From an uncultured Lachnospiraceae bacterium (GTDB lineage Bacteria; Bacillota; Clostridia; Lachnospirales; Lachnospiraceae), in NCBI GenBank assembly GCA_902796375.1, contig CADBOW010000164.1, positions 1-17,768 on the forward strand: DNA of 17,768 nt, written 5' to 3'. Shown here in pieces: positions 1 through 6,595 of this stretch. The notes under the pieces were generated by a model that searched no databases, was not told the origin of the DNA, and saw only the letters and a program-made list of their open reading frames with translations. How positions within the stretch are numbered: the stretch's first letter is position 1; each line of letters opens with the position of its first letter. Both the position numbers and the translations under genes were made by a program.

Positions 1-402
1 CTTCGGGTCGAAGTCGGAACCACCCTTACCACCGCCGATGGGCAGAGTTGTAAGAGAGTTCTTGAAGATCTGCTCGAAACCGAGGAACTTGATGATACCA
101 AGGTTTACTGAGGGATGAAGGCGAAGACCTCCCTTGTAGGGTCCGATGGCATTGTTAAACTGTACACGGAAACCACGGTTTACCTGAACCTGTCCGTTGT
201 CATCCACCCAGGGAACACGGAACATGATCTGACGATCCGGCTCGGTGATCCGCTCCAGAATAGCAAGCTTACGATACTTCTCCTCATCCTGATCGATCAC
301 CGGACGAAGGGAATTCAGAACCTCAGTTACTGCCTGGATAAATTCAGGCTGATCCTTGTCTCTCTTCTGGACGAGCTCCAGAACCTCATCAACATACGAC
401 AT
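1..402 (-). CDS. gdhA: NAD(P)-dependent glutamate dehydrogenase, N-terminal part (runs off the left edge)
   Basis: This enzyme interconverts glutamate with 2-oxoglutarate and ammonia in the cytoplasm, linking carbon and nitrogen metabolism. Only the first 134 residues are in the window. They match the N-terminal substrate domain of the hexameric clostridial/enterobacterial-type GDH. PYKGGLR holds Lys90 (glutamate carboxylate binding), Lys114 follows in FEQIFK, and GGGKGG holds Lys126, the counterpart of the catalytic Lys125 of the Clostridium symbiosum enzyme as I recall that numbering. The frame is open to the window edge at DFDPK. The ATG at 400-402 is preceded by AAAAAAGGAGA (410-420) at good spacing, so the start is firm. 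It lies downstream of glpK on the same strand but has its own promoter (474-502). Cofactor choice cannot be judged because the Rossmann domain is missing. Confidence 0.96.
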   Translation of the reverse strand, partial: MSYVDEVLELVQKRDKDQPEFIQAVTEVLNSLRPVIDQDEEKYRKLAILERITEPDRQIMFRVPWVDDNGQVQVNRGFRVQFNNAIGPYKGGLRLHPSVNLGIIKFLGFEQIFKNSLTTLPIGGGKGGSDFDPK

Positions 403-436
403 AGCTGTTTTCTCCTTTTTTATATGATATTTCTCC

Positions 437-461
437 GCAGAAACCGACGATCCGTTTCTGC
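437..461 (-). other. Stem-loop in the gdhA 5' leader
   Basis: Perfect 8-bp inverted repeat GCAGAAAC / GTTTCTGC with a 9-nt loop. It lies just downstream of the predicted gdhA start point (about 467) and upstream of the ribosome-binding site. No T-run follows, so it is not a simple terminator. It may protect the mRNA 5' end or bind a regulator. The function is inferred. Confidence 0.5.
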
Positions 462-473
462 AAAACTGAAAAA

Positions 474-502
474 ATTATACATGAAAATGCTTTTTCTGTA
501 AA
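474..502 (-). promoter_or_regulatory. Sigma-A-type promoter of gdhA
   Basis: Read on the minus strand: -35 TTTACA (497-502), a 17-bp spacer, and a perfect -10 TATAAT (474-479), giving a start point near 467 and a leader of about 65 nt. The upstream DNA is extremely AT-rich, as expected for a strong promoter with an UP element. Confidence 0.8.
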
Positions 503-560
503 TAAGAAAATTAAGTTTTTTATCTTTATTTTTATATTTTTTAGTCATTTTTTGTTTTTG
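503..560 (-). promoter_or_regulatory. AT-rich A-tract region upstream of gdhA promoter (putative UP element)
   Basis: Runs of five to six T on the plus strand (A on the minus strand) occur at 516-521, 529-533, 537-542, 548-553 and 555-559, directly upstream of the gdhA -35 box. Roughly helically spaced A-tracts bend DNA and can bind the RNA polymerase alpha subunit. No convincing terminator for glpK is visible in the same stretch. Confidence 0.45.
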
Positions 561-586
561 CTTAATTAATTCAAGAAAAATACCTG

Positions 587-2080
587 TCACTCCTCCGCCC
601 AGTCGAAGGATCTTTCCACTGCCTTCTTCCATCCTGCGATTTTCCGGGCTCTTTCCTCTTCCGTGATCACGGGCTTGAAGATCCTGTCGATATCCGCATT
701 TACCTTGATCTCATTCTTATCCTTCCAGTACCCAGTGGCAAGTCCCGCAAAATACGCCGCTCCCAGTGCCGTGGTTTCCACGCAGGCCGGCCGCACCACC
801 GTTGCACCGATCACATCCGCCTGAATCTGCATCAGGAAGTTATTTGCAGAGGCCCCACCGTCCACACGAAGGTTGGACAGAATGATCCCGGAATCCGCTT
901 CCATAGCAGCCAGTACATCACTGGTGGAGTAGGCCAGCGACTCCAGAGTCGCCCGGATGATGTGATATTTATTGACTCCCCGGGTGATCCCCACGATGGT
1001 TCCCCGGGCATACTGATTCCAGTAGGGAGCGCCCAGTCCCGTAAATGCCGGAACCACATAACAGCCGTTGGTATCCGGTACCTTCTTGGCCATATATTCC
1101 GAATCCTCGGCAGAATCGATCAGACGCATTTCATCTCTCAGCCACTGAATGGATGCTCCTGCGATAAAGACCGATCCCTCCAGGGCATATTTCACCTTCC
1201 CGTCAATCCCCCAGGCGATGGTGGTTACCAGCCCGTTCCTGGAAAATACCGGGCGATTCCCCGTATTCATCAGCAGGAAGCAGCCGGTTCCATAGGTGTT
1301 CTTCGCATCCCCCTCGTTGAAACAGGTCTGTCCAAAGAGGGCCGCCTGCTGATCTCCCGCGATCCCGGCGATGGGGATGGGCCCGCCGAAGCATATGGAA
1401 TCCGTCTCACCGTAGATCTGGCTGGAAGGACACACCTCCGGCAGCATACATACCGGGATGTCCAGCTTCTCCAGGATCTCATCGTCCCATTTCAGCTCCG
1501 TGATATTATACATCATGGTTCTGGAGGCATTGGAATAATCCGTCACATGCACCCGGCCCCGGGTCAGCTTCCAGATCAGCCAGGTATCCACGGTTCCGAA
1601 GAGCAGTTCTCCCTTCTCCGCCCGTTCCCGGACACCCTCGACATTTTCCAGGATCCATCGAAGCTTGGTGGCAGAAAAATAGGCATCGATCACAAGGCCG
1701 GTCTTCTCCCGGAAGAAATCCGTAAGTCCTTCTTCCTTCAGGCTGTCGCAGTATTTGGAGGTGCGCCGGCACTGCCAGACGATGGCATTGTATACCGGTT
1801 CTCCCGTATTCTTATCCCATACGATGGTGGTCTCCCGCTGATTTGCGATCCCGATCCCGGAAATATCCCTGTAGGTGACACCCACCTTTGACATACATTC
1901 CACCGCTACACCCAGCATGGAAGACCATATCTCATTTGCGTCATGCTCCACCCAGCCCGGGGAGGGAAAGATCTGTGTGAACTCCTTCTGTGCCACGGAA
2001 ATGATCTGCCCTCTCTTATCAAAAAGAATCGCGCGGTTACTGGTGGTACCCGCATCCAATGCCATAATATACTTTCCCAT
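587..2080 (-). CDS. glpK: Glycerol kinase
   Basis: ATP-dependent phosphorylation of glycerol to sn-glycerol 3-phosphate in the cytoplasm, the first step of glycerol use. The 497-residue length is typical of the FGGY carbohydrate kinase family. The N-terminal phosphate-binding motif DAGTTSNRAILFD (residues 9-21), GDQQAALFGQ, the KNTYGTGCF signature and the C-terminal VDGGASANNFLMQ and TTALGAAYFAGLA segments are all present, so the enzyme should be active. The ATG at 2078-2080 follows GGAGAGGAGAAGGG, a very strong ribosome-binding site. In many Firmicutes GlpK is activated by HPr phosphorylation of a His in a YHFYG/YHFFG motif just before VPIAG; here the aligned segment reads SICFGG, so that His appears to be Ile. 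No glpF, glpD or regulator is adjacent, and no convincing own promoter is seen. Confidence 0.97.
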   Translation of the reverse strand: MGKYIMALDAGTTSNRAILFDKRGQIISVAQKEFTQIFPSPGWVEHDANEIWSSMLGVAVECMSKVGVTYRDISGIGIANQRETTIVWDKNTGEPVYNAIVWQCRRTSKYCDSLKEEGLTDFFREKTGLVIDAYFSATKLRWILENVEGVRERAEKGELLFGTVDTWLIWKLTRGRVHVTDYSNASRTMMYNITELKWDDEILEKLDIPVCMLPEVCPSSQIYGETDSICFGGPIPIAGIAGDQQAALFGQTCFNEGDAKNTYGTGCFLLMNTGNRPVFSRNGLVTTIAWGIDGKVKYALEGSVFIAGASIQWLRDEMRLIDSAEDSEYMAKKVPDTNGCYVVPAFTGLGAPYWNQYARGTIVGITRGVNKYHIIRATLESLAYSTSDVLAAMEADSGIILSNLRVDGGASANNFLMQIQADVIGATVVRPACVETTALGAAYFAGLATGYWKDKNEIKVNADIDRIFKPVITEEERARKIAGWKKAVERSFDWAEE

Positions 2081-2132
2081 ATCCCTTCTCCTCTCCTGTG
2101 TGGGTTTGCTGCCGCGGACTGTTGATCAGACT

Positions 2133-2144
2133 GACATGCATGTC
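2133..2144. promoter_or_regulatory. Perfect 12-bp palindrome upstream of glpK (possible operator)
   Basis: GACATGCATGTC reads the same on both strands and lies 53 bp upstream of the glpK start. A 15-bp palindrome follows at 2164-2178 (ATGATTC-T-GAATCAT). Both are candidates for binding a dimeric regulator of glpK. No known operator class is recognised. Confidence 0.3.
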
Positions 2145-2163
2145 CATCGGATGAACGCCGCGA

Positions 2164-2178
2164 ATGATTCTGAATCAT
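2164..2178. promoter_or_regulatory. 7-1-7 palindrome between glpK and the surface-protein gene
   Basis: ATGATTC and GAATCAT form a perfect inverted repeat around a single central T. It lies between the hairpin at 2184-2211 and glpK. It could be an operator or a very short hairpin; sequence alone does not tell. Confidence 0.25.
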
Positions 2179-2183
2179 AACAA

Positions 2184-2211
2184 CAGCCTGTGACCGGATG
2201 GCCACAGGCTG
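2184..2211 (-). terminator. Probable terminator of the surface-protein gene
   Basis: A perfect 9-bp stem (CAGCCTGTG / CACAGGCTG, 10-nt loop) begins 18 bp after the stop codon of the upstream minus-strand gene and is followed on that strand by TTGTTAT. The stem is GC-rich, but the T-tract is weak, so it may be leaky and allow some read-through into glpK. Confidence 0.5.
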
Positions 2212-2229
2212 CTGCAGGAATTCTTCTCT

Positions 2230-5200
2230 TTAGCGATTCAGACAGATACCGGTCTTACTGAATTTATATACTTTATTGCCGATCTTCACCTTTCCGGTCT
2301 CCATTACGCCATAATCCTTCGCCTTCTTGCTGAAGTAATAAGACTTATTATTGATCTTCACCCAGCCGGTCTGCATTTCGCCGTAATCCTTCGTCTTCTT
2401 GCTGAAATAGTAGTATTTGCTGCCGACCTTCACCTTTCCGGTCTTCAGCACGCCCTTTGCTGTGGCGTAGAGCTTCTTCTTTCCTACGGTGATCCAGCCG
2501 GTCTGCATCTCACCGTAATCCTTCGCCTTCTTGCTGAAATAGTAGTATTTGCTGCCGATCTTTACCTTTCCGGCCTTCAGCACGCCCTTGGCTGTGGCGT
2601 AAAGCTTCTTCTCGCCTACGGTGATCCAGCCGGTCTGCATCTGGCCGTAATCCTTTGCCTTCTTGCTGAAGTAATAATAACTACTGTTTACCTTGACCTT
2701 TCCGGTCTTCATGGCATAGGTTTTCGGATCGAAATAATATTTGTTCTGCTTATATGTGATCAGCCCGCTCTTTTTGGTTCCGTTCTTATAGAAATAGGTC
2801 TTTCCATTTTCCTTAAAGAGGCCGTTCTTCACCTTCTTGGGAATCGTTTTCTGGGGAACGATCACTTCGCCGCATACCGAGCAATGACTTCCTTCTGTTT
2901 TCCCCGTCTTCGTATAGGTGGGTTCCACCGCCGGATCCTTCACAGCCGTATGCTTCTTCTTTGCAACCTGAGTCTGTGCAACCAGTGTTTTCCCACATTC
3001 AGAGCAGTGACTTCCTTCTGTCCATCCATAATCCTTACAGGTGGGTTCCACCGCCGGATCCGTCACTGCCTTATGTGCAGTCATGGCTATGTCCTTTTCT
3101 TCCGTTGCCCCACAGACGGTGCAGGTAAATAACCTGATCCCGGTCTGGGTACAGGTTGCCTTCTTCTTAACCACACCCTGATCAAATGTATGGGTATGCG
3201 CTTCCTCCTTGCTGATGCTAAATCCATATTCTCCGTTAAAGAACTCGAACTTAAGATAATAGGTGCCTGCCTCCAGCTGTCCATAGGATTCACTGTTCTG
3301 ATCTTCCAGATCGATTGTCTCTCCGATCATTGTCTCCCCATCTGCCTGATAGAGTGAGACATAACCCTCTGTGGCGGTTTTTCCGGTGCAGACCAGCTGA
3401 TAAGCTCCCTCTTCAGTTATTTCCACCTGATACCAGTCATTATCCGACTGCTCACAGCATCCGAAATATTCTTTCCCGGGAAGGATTACGTTCGCTATTT
3501 CCATCCAGTCATTCGGTTCCTGCTCCCAGCCATCCGCTTCCGTAAAGCTTGCAGTCAGTGTATAGGGAACTGCAGCGTCCAGATGATCTATGGAATCCAT
3601 CTTTGCCACCCGGATGTAGAAGGTATCCCCTTCCTTCATTCCGATGGGACCAAATGTATGATTCGCATTTCCCTTCACGGAAGCACCGGCCACGCTGCTT
3701 GTGGAAAGTCCCGTCTTCTTATCATAAGAATACATCTTTACATCCCAGTAAGCCTCTGCGCTGGAAATCTTTTCATGCTGAAAACTGAGGTCCAGCTTTC
3801 CGTTCCCGGGTGCCGTTACCTTATACCAGTCATAGTCGGTCAGATAATCACTGGAAGTTTCACTATACCCAATGATCGTACCGGAAATACTCGTCTGCTC
3901 ACTTCCGACTGTCAGTTCGTTGGCATTTTTGTATTCATTATTCTTTTCCTTCTCCCAGGCCGCCGATGCTTCAAAATTTACCTTAAGCTGATATCCCACC
4001 TTCTCCGGATGATTGAGATTCAGTCGGATCAGATAGGTGCCGGCGGGAAGACCCATTTTCGGCGATGCAAGGGAGTCGTTCTGCTCCAGATTCCATCTGC
4101 CAAGGACATCCTCATTCACATTCTCATCCTCATCCTCCTCGAATCCCTTGACATCATCGTATCGATATATTTTCAGATTTGCATATCTGTCTGTTCCTGC
4201 TGTTTCTTCATGATCCAGATCCACCGTTACCACTCCGTCTTCCGGAAGCGTAAACGTGAACCAGTCATCTTCGTCAAAGCCGTCCATCCGGCGGTTCGTT
4301 CCGTTATATACCTGATCCAACAGGATAGGAGTTGCGGTCTTATAGGAATCATTATATTCCTTTTCACAATACTCAGATTCGGTAAACCCAAGCTGTATTG
4401 TATAGGTGGCAGGACTGTCTCCGCATTTTGAAGAATCCATTCTTTCCCAGGCATGTTTCACGGAGATATAGATGATATCTCCTTCCTTCAGCCCGAGCCA
4501 CGGAAATGAAATGCCATCATTTCCGTTCACCCATTCTTCTGTCATCGCGTTATCGGATAAGCCCTTAACCGGATCATACTTGAATACACCCACATACCAG
4601 TAATAATCCGAACTCTTCAGCACTGTATGGTCAAATCCGATCTCCAGCATTCCATCCTTCGGGATCACGCACTTATACCAGTCCCGATCAACTGACCATT
4701 CATTCGAATCTGAATTGTCAAAATCAACAAGCGCTCCCTTGTATTCCTTGACTTCATCGCCAACCGTCAGCTCATTTGCCGTTTCGGACTCATCATTCTT
4801 CTCCTTCTCCCAGTATTCGGACTGCTGATAATTCACACTAATCTGATACGGATCGGTCATATTCTCGGTAAGTGACAGACGTACGAGATAGCTCCCTGCG
4901 GGAAGTCCGATCTCCGGTGTGGTGAAAGTCTCACTGTTTTCAGGCACGGGCCAGGCTGCGATCCGGTCCTCCTTCTCATCAAATCCAAGATCTGCATCAT
5001 AGGAATAGAGATTAAGAACTGCAATATCATCCGTTCCGGCGATGAACTGATGCTCCAGATCGATGGTTACCATTCCATCTGAAGGAAGAGTAAACCTATA
5101 CCAGTCCTCATCATCATAACCATCTATGTTTGTTCCGCTATACGCCTGATCCGTCAGGATGGGGGTGGCATCCTTATATTTGTTATTATATTCCATCTCC

Positions 5201-5706
5201 CAGGTTCCGGACTGTGTATACTCCACATTCAGCGTATAGACAGCCGAGCTGAAGCCATCGTCATACGCATCGGATACGGAAATATATACTACTCTTCCCT
5301 GCTTCAGGCCCAACTTCGGAAACGTGACATTCGTATTTCCATCCACAACCCGGTCGCAGGCTGAATTCGCGGGGAGGCCGTTCAGCTCATCATAAATATA
5401 GGTTTGCACCCGCCAGTGGTTCTCTCTGCTGGCCAGAGACGGATGCTGAAAGCTGATCTCCGCCACTCCGTCGTCAGGCATGACATACTTATACCACTTC
5501 TCCTGACCATCTTTCGAAAGACTGTCTTCCGTCTCCGTATTCGCCGAGATTACTGCAGCATCCTCATAGTCCTCCTGCCTCAGGATCTGTGGCGAAAGCA
5601 TCGATAATGTCCTGTTCTCCATGGCGTCTACCGATCTTGGAACCGCCACGGACAGCAACCCGCCGATCAGGGCTGCCGCAAGCCCCAGCACAAATTTCCT
5701 TCTCAT
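2230..5706 (-). CDS. Secreted cell-surface protein: six PPC-like modules, three CxxC modules, C-terminal cell-wall-binding repeats
   Basis: No enzyme function is recognised. The ATG at 5704-5706 is chosen over one six codons upstream because GGAGGT lies just before it; this gives 1158 residues. Residues 1-28 are a signal peptide (MRRK, hydrophobic core, SVDA cut site). Residues about 40-835 hold six tandem beta-rich modules of about 105-150 residues, most with a D-DWY-like motif (EDWYRF, DRDWYKC, DDWFTF, DYDWYKV, DNDWYQV) and a following P-DG turn, resembling bacterial pre-peptidase C-terminal domains. Modules 1, 3 and 5 resemble each other, as do 2 and 4. Residues about 838-958 hold three modules with CTVCG, CSECG and CSVCG. 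The rest is YYYFSKK/GW wall-binding repeats. No LPXTG motif or membrane anchor is seen, so attachment is probably non-covalent. Adhesion, or scaffolding of a protease or glycosidase, is possible but unproven. Confidence 0.85.
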   Translation of the reverse strand: MRRKFVLGLAAALIGGLLSVAVPRSVDAMENRTLSMLSPQILRQEDYEDAAVISANTETEDSLSKDGQEKWYKYVMPDDGVAEISFQHPSLASRENHWRVQTYIYDELNGLPANSACDRVVDGNTNVTFPKLGLKQGRVVYISVSDAYDDGFSSAVYTLNVEYTQSGTWEMEYNNKYKDATPILTDQAYSGTNIDGYDDEDWYRFTLPSDGMVTIDLEHQFIAGTDDIAVLNLYSYDADLGFDEKEDRIAAWPVPENSETFTTPEIGLPAGSYLVRLSLTENMTDPYQISVNYQQSEYWEKEKNDESETANELTVGDEVKEYKGALVDFDNSDSNEWSVDRDWYKCVIPKDGMLEIGFDHTVLKSSDYYWYVGVFKYDPVKGLSDNAMTEEWVNGNDGISFPWLGLKEGDIIYISVKHAWERMDSSKCGDSPATYTIQLGFTESEYCEKEYNDSYKTATPILLDQVYNGTNRRMDGFDEDDWFTFTLPEDGVVTVDLDHEETAGTDRYANLKIYRYDDVKGFEEDEDENVNEDVLGRWNLEQNDSLASPKMGLPAGTYLIRLNLNHPEKVGYQLKVNFEASAAWEKEKNNEYKNANELTVGSEQTSISGTIIGYSETSSDYLTDYDWYKVTAPGNGKLDLSFQHEKISSAEAYWDVKMYSYDKKTGLSTSSVAGASVKGNANHTFGPIGMKEGDTFYIRVAKMDSIDHLDAAVPYTLTASFTEADGWEQEPNDWMEIANVILPGKEYFGCCEQSDNDWYQVEITEEGAYQLVCTGKTATEGYVSLYQADGETMIGETIDLEDQNSESYGQLEAGTYYLKFEFFNGEYGFSISKEEAHTHTFDQGVVKKKATCTQTGIRLFTCTVCGATEEKDIAMTAHKAVTDPAVEPTCKDYGWTEGSHCSECGKTLVAQTQVAKKKHTAVKDPAVEPTYTKTGKTEGSHCSVCGEVIVPQKTIPKKVKNGLFKENGKTYFYKNGTKKSGLITYKQNKYYFDPKTYAMKTGKVKVNSSYYYFSKKAKDYGQMQTGWITVGEKKLYATAKGVLKAGKVKIGSKYYYFSKKAKDYGEMQTGWITVGKKKLYATAKGVLKTGKVKVGSKYYYFSKKTKDYGEMQTGWVKINNKSYYFSKKAKDYGVMETGKVKIGNKVYKFSKTGICLNR
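2362..2640 (-). repeat. 132-bp tandem repeat encoding 44-residue cell-wall-binding units
   Basis: The 15-mer ccagccggtctgcat recurs at 2362, 2494 and 2626, an exact 132-bp (44-codon) period with only scattered substitutions between copies. The unit runs from MQTGWITVG through GVLKTGKVKVGSKYYYFSKK. Such near-identical in-frame copies can expand or contract by recombination without breaking the frame. Confidence 0.85.
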
Positions 5707-5731
5707 TTTTACCTCCTTGTCCATTGCGTTG

Positions 5732-5788
5732 TCAGCCCCGCATATTTCCGGTTTCCAGCAACGCGATCTGATATCCTCCGGTATCCAT
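5732..5788 (-). CDS. Possible 18-residue upstream ORF in the surface-protein leader
   Basis: Between the promoter at 5826-5854 and the surface-protein start there is an ATG (5786-5788) followed by 18 sense codons, MDTGGYQIALLETGNMRG, and TGA at 5732-5734, ending 25 bp before the main start. A weak AGGG lies just ahead of the ATG. It could be a regulatory leader peptide or chance. No run of one amino acid suggests classical attenuation. Confidence 0.2.
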   Translation of the reverse strand: MDTGGYQIALLETGNMRG

Positions 5789-5825
5789 CAATCCCTGTTT
5801 ATCAACGGGGACCAAACATAATAAT

Positions 5826-5854
5826 ATTATATTATTCTCCCTATTCTCCGTCAA
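5826..5854 (-). promoter_or_regulatory. Strong sigma-A promoter of the surface-protein gene
   Basis: Minus strand: -35 TTGACG (5849-5854), a 17-bp spacer and a perfect -10 TATAAT (5826-5831). The start point near 5819 leaves an untranslated leader of about 113 nt, long enough for regulation; a small imperfect hairpin (5793-5810) lies in it. The promoter is back to back with the purE promoter. Confidence 0.85.
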
Positions 5855-5909
5855 GCAATAAGCCCCTGCAGAATAAGGTAAAATACGGCGGGATTCCCCC
5901 ATCTCCCCC

Positions 5910-5938
5910 TTGCATCCGCCTTCGGATAATGATATGAT
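5910..5938 (+). promoter_or_regulatory. Promoter of purE
   Basis: Plus strand: -35 TTGCAT (5910-5915), 17-bp spacer, -10 TATGAT (5933-5938). The start point near 5945 gives a leader of only about 37 nt, too short for a purine riboswitch. No obvious operator palindrome was seen around it. Confidence 0.75.
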
Positions 5939-5981
5939 GCACAGGAAGAAAACAATCCAGGAAAAGGAGTGTAGAAATACA

Positions 5982-6473
5982 ATGAAAGCAAGCATCATCA
6001 TGGGATCCACCAGCGATCTCGCAAAGGTGGAACCTGCCATTGAACTGCTGAAAAGCTTCGGTGTACAGGTATCTGTACGTTGTCTCTCCGCACACAGGGC
6101 GGCTGCCCAGCTGTCAGCATACATTAAGGAGATCAATGAGGACGGAACGGAGGTTGTGATCACCGCAGCCGGTATGGCCGCAGCCCTTCCGGGTGTTGTC
6201 GCATCCCAGACGGTCCTTCCCGTCATCGGCGTTCCCCTTTCCGGTTCCGTACTGGACGGTCAGGATGCCCTCTATTCCATCGTTCAGATGCCCCCGGGAA
6301 TCCCGGTTGCAACGGTTGCCATCAACGGAAGCAAGAATGCCGCATGGCTGGCCATGCAGATCATGGCCAATACCAATCCCGAACTGAAGGCAAAGCTCCT
6401 GGCAGAACGCGACAAGATGCGCGAGGCCGCAGAGAATGCAAATGCCGAGATCATAGCAAAATACGAAAACTGA
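5982..6473 (+). CDS. purE: N5-CAIR mutase / AIR carboxylase-type PurE
   Basis: Forms 4-carboxy-5-aminoimidazole ribonucleotide in purine synthesis; the product is the substrate of PurC, also encoded in this window. The 163-residue length is normal. The ATG at 5982 is chosen because AAGGAG (5964-5969) lies before it and the longer frame starts ahead of the promoter's -10 box. Conserved parts are GSTSD (residues 8-12), SAHR with His38 (the PurE active-site His), the segment at 62-71, and the SIVQMPPGIPVATVAI segment. In typical class I enzymes the glycine-rich segment reads GGAAHLPG; here it reads AGMAAALPG, with Ala68 where His usually lies. No purK is nearby, so whether the enzyme uses N5-CAIR (class I) or AIR plus CO2 (class II) is open. 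It is the only plus-strand gene in the window. Confidence 0.94.
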   Translation: MKASIIMGSTSDLAKVEPAIELLKSFGVQVSVRCLSAHRAAAQLSAYIKEINEDGTEVVITAAGMAAALPGVVASQTVLPVIGVPLSGSVLDGQDALYSIVQMPPGIPVATVAINGSKNAAWLAMQIMANTNPELKAKLLAERDKMREAAENANAEIIAKYEN

Positions 6474-6491
6474 TGATCCTCTGCGGAAATG

Positions 6492-6510
6492 CTCCGGTTT
6501 TCAGCCGGAG
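6492..6510 (+). terminator. Weak hairpin downstream of purE
   Basis: CTCCGG / CCGGAG, a 6-bp stem with a 7-nt loop 18 bp after the purE stop, followed by CTGCAGTTTATAT. It may help end purE transcription ahead of the stronger hairpin at 6550-6582. Confidence 0.35.
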
Positions 6511-6549
6511 GCTGCAGTTTATATCATCGGTCTTGTATCAACAGCGAAA

Positions 6550-6582
6550 ACGGGGACGGTCCGACTTCGGATCCGTCCCCGT
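6550..6582. terminator. Bidirectional terminator between purE and the c-di-GMP gene
   Basis: A 10-bp perfect stem (ACGGGGACGG / CCGTCCCCGT) extends inward through TCCG/CGGA with one bulge. It is preceded by AAAA and followed by TTC, so on the minus strand the stem is followed by TTTT. It lies between the convergent purE and c-di-GMP enzyme genes and can serve both. Confidence 0.8.
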
Positions 6583-6595
6583 TCACATATCAGTT

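Noticed and set aside
962..1891. 309-codon plus-strand open frame
   Set aside because: It lies wholly antisense to glpK, has no ribosome-binding site and no protein-like motif; it is a shadow of the GC-rich codon pattern of glpK.
2230..2330. LPXTG sortase signal at the C-terminus of the surface protein
   Set aside because: The C-terminus ends in wall-binding repeats and KTGICLNR, without LPXTG, a hydrophobic segment or a basic tail.
3583..4431. 282-codon plus-strand open frame
   Set aside because: Antisense to the surface protein modules; no start signal.
5719..5830. c-di-GMP (GEMM) riboswitch in the leader of the surface-protein gene
   Set aside because: It was tempting because a c-di-GMP enzyme is nearby, but the conserved GEMM-I core segments (GGGCAAACC, ACGCAAAG) are absent and I see no c-di-GMP-II fold.
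5732..6226. 164-codon minus-strand open frame across the purE start
   Set aside because: It runs antisense through purE and over both promoters; purE is unmistakable on the plus strand. Only its last 18 codons are kept, as a possible leader ORF.
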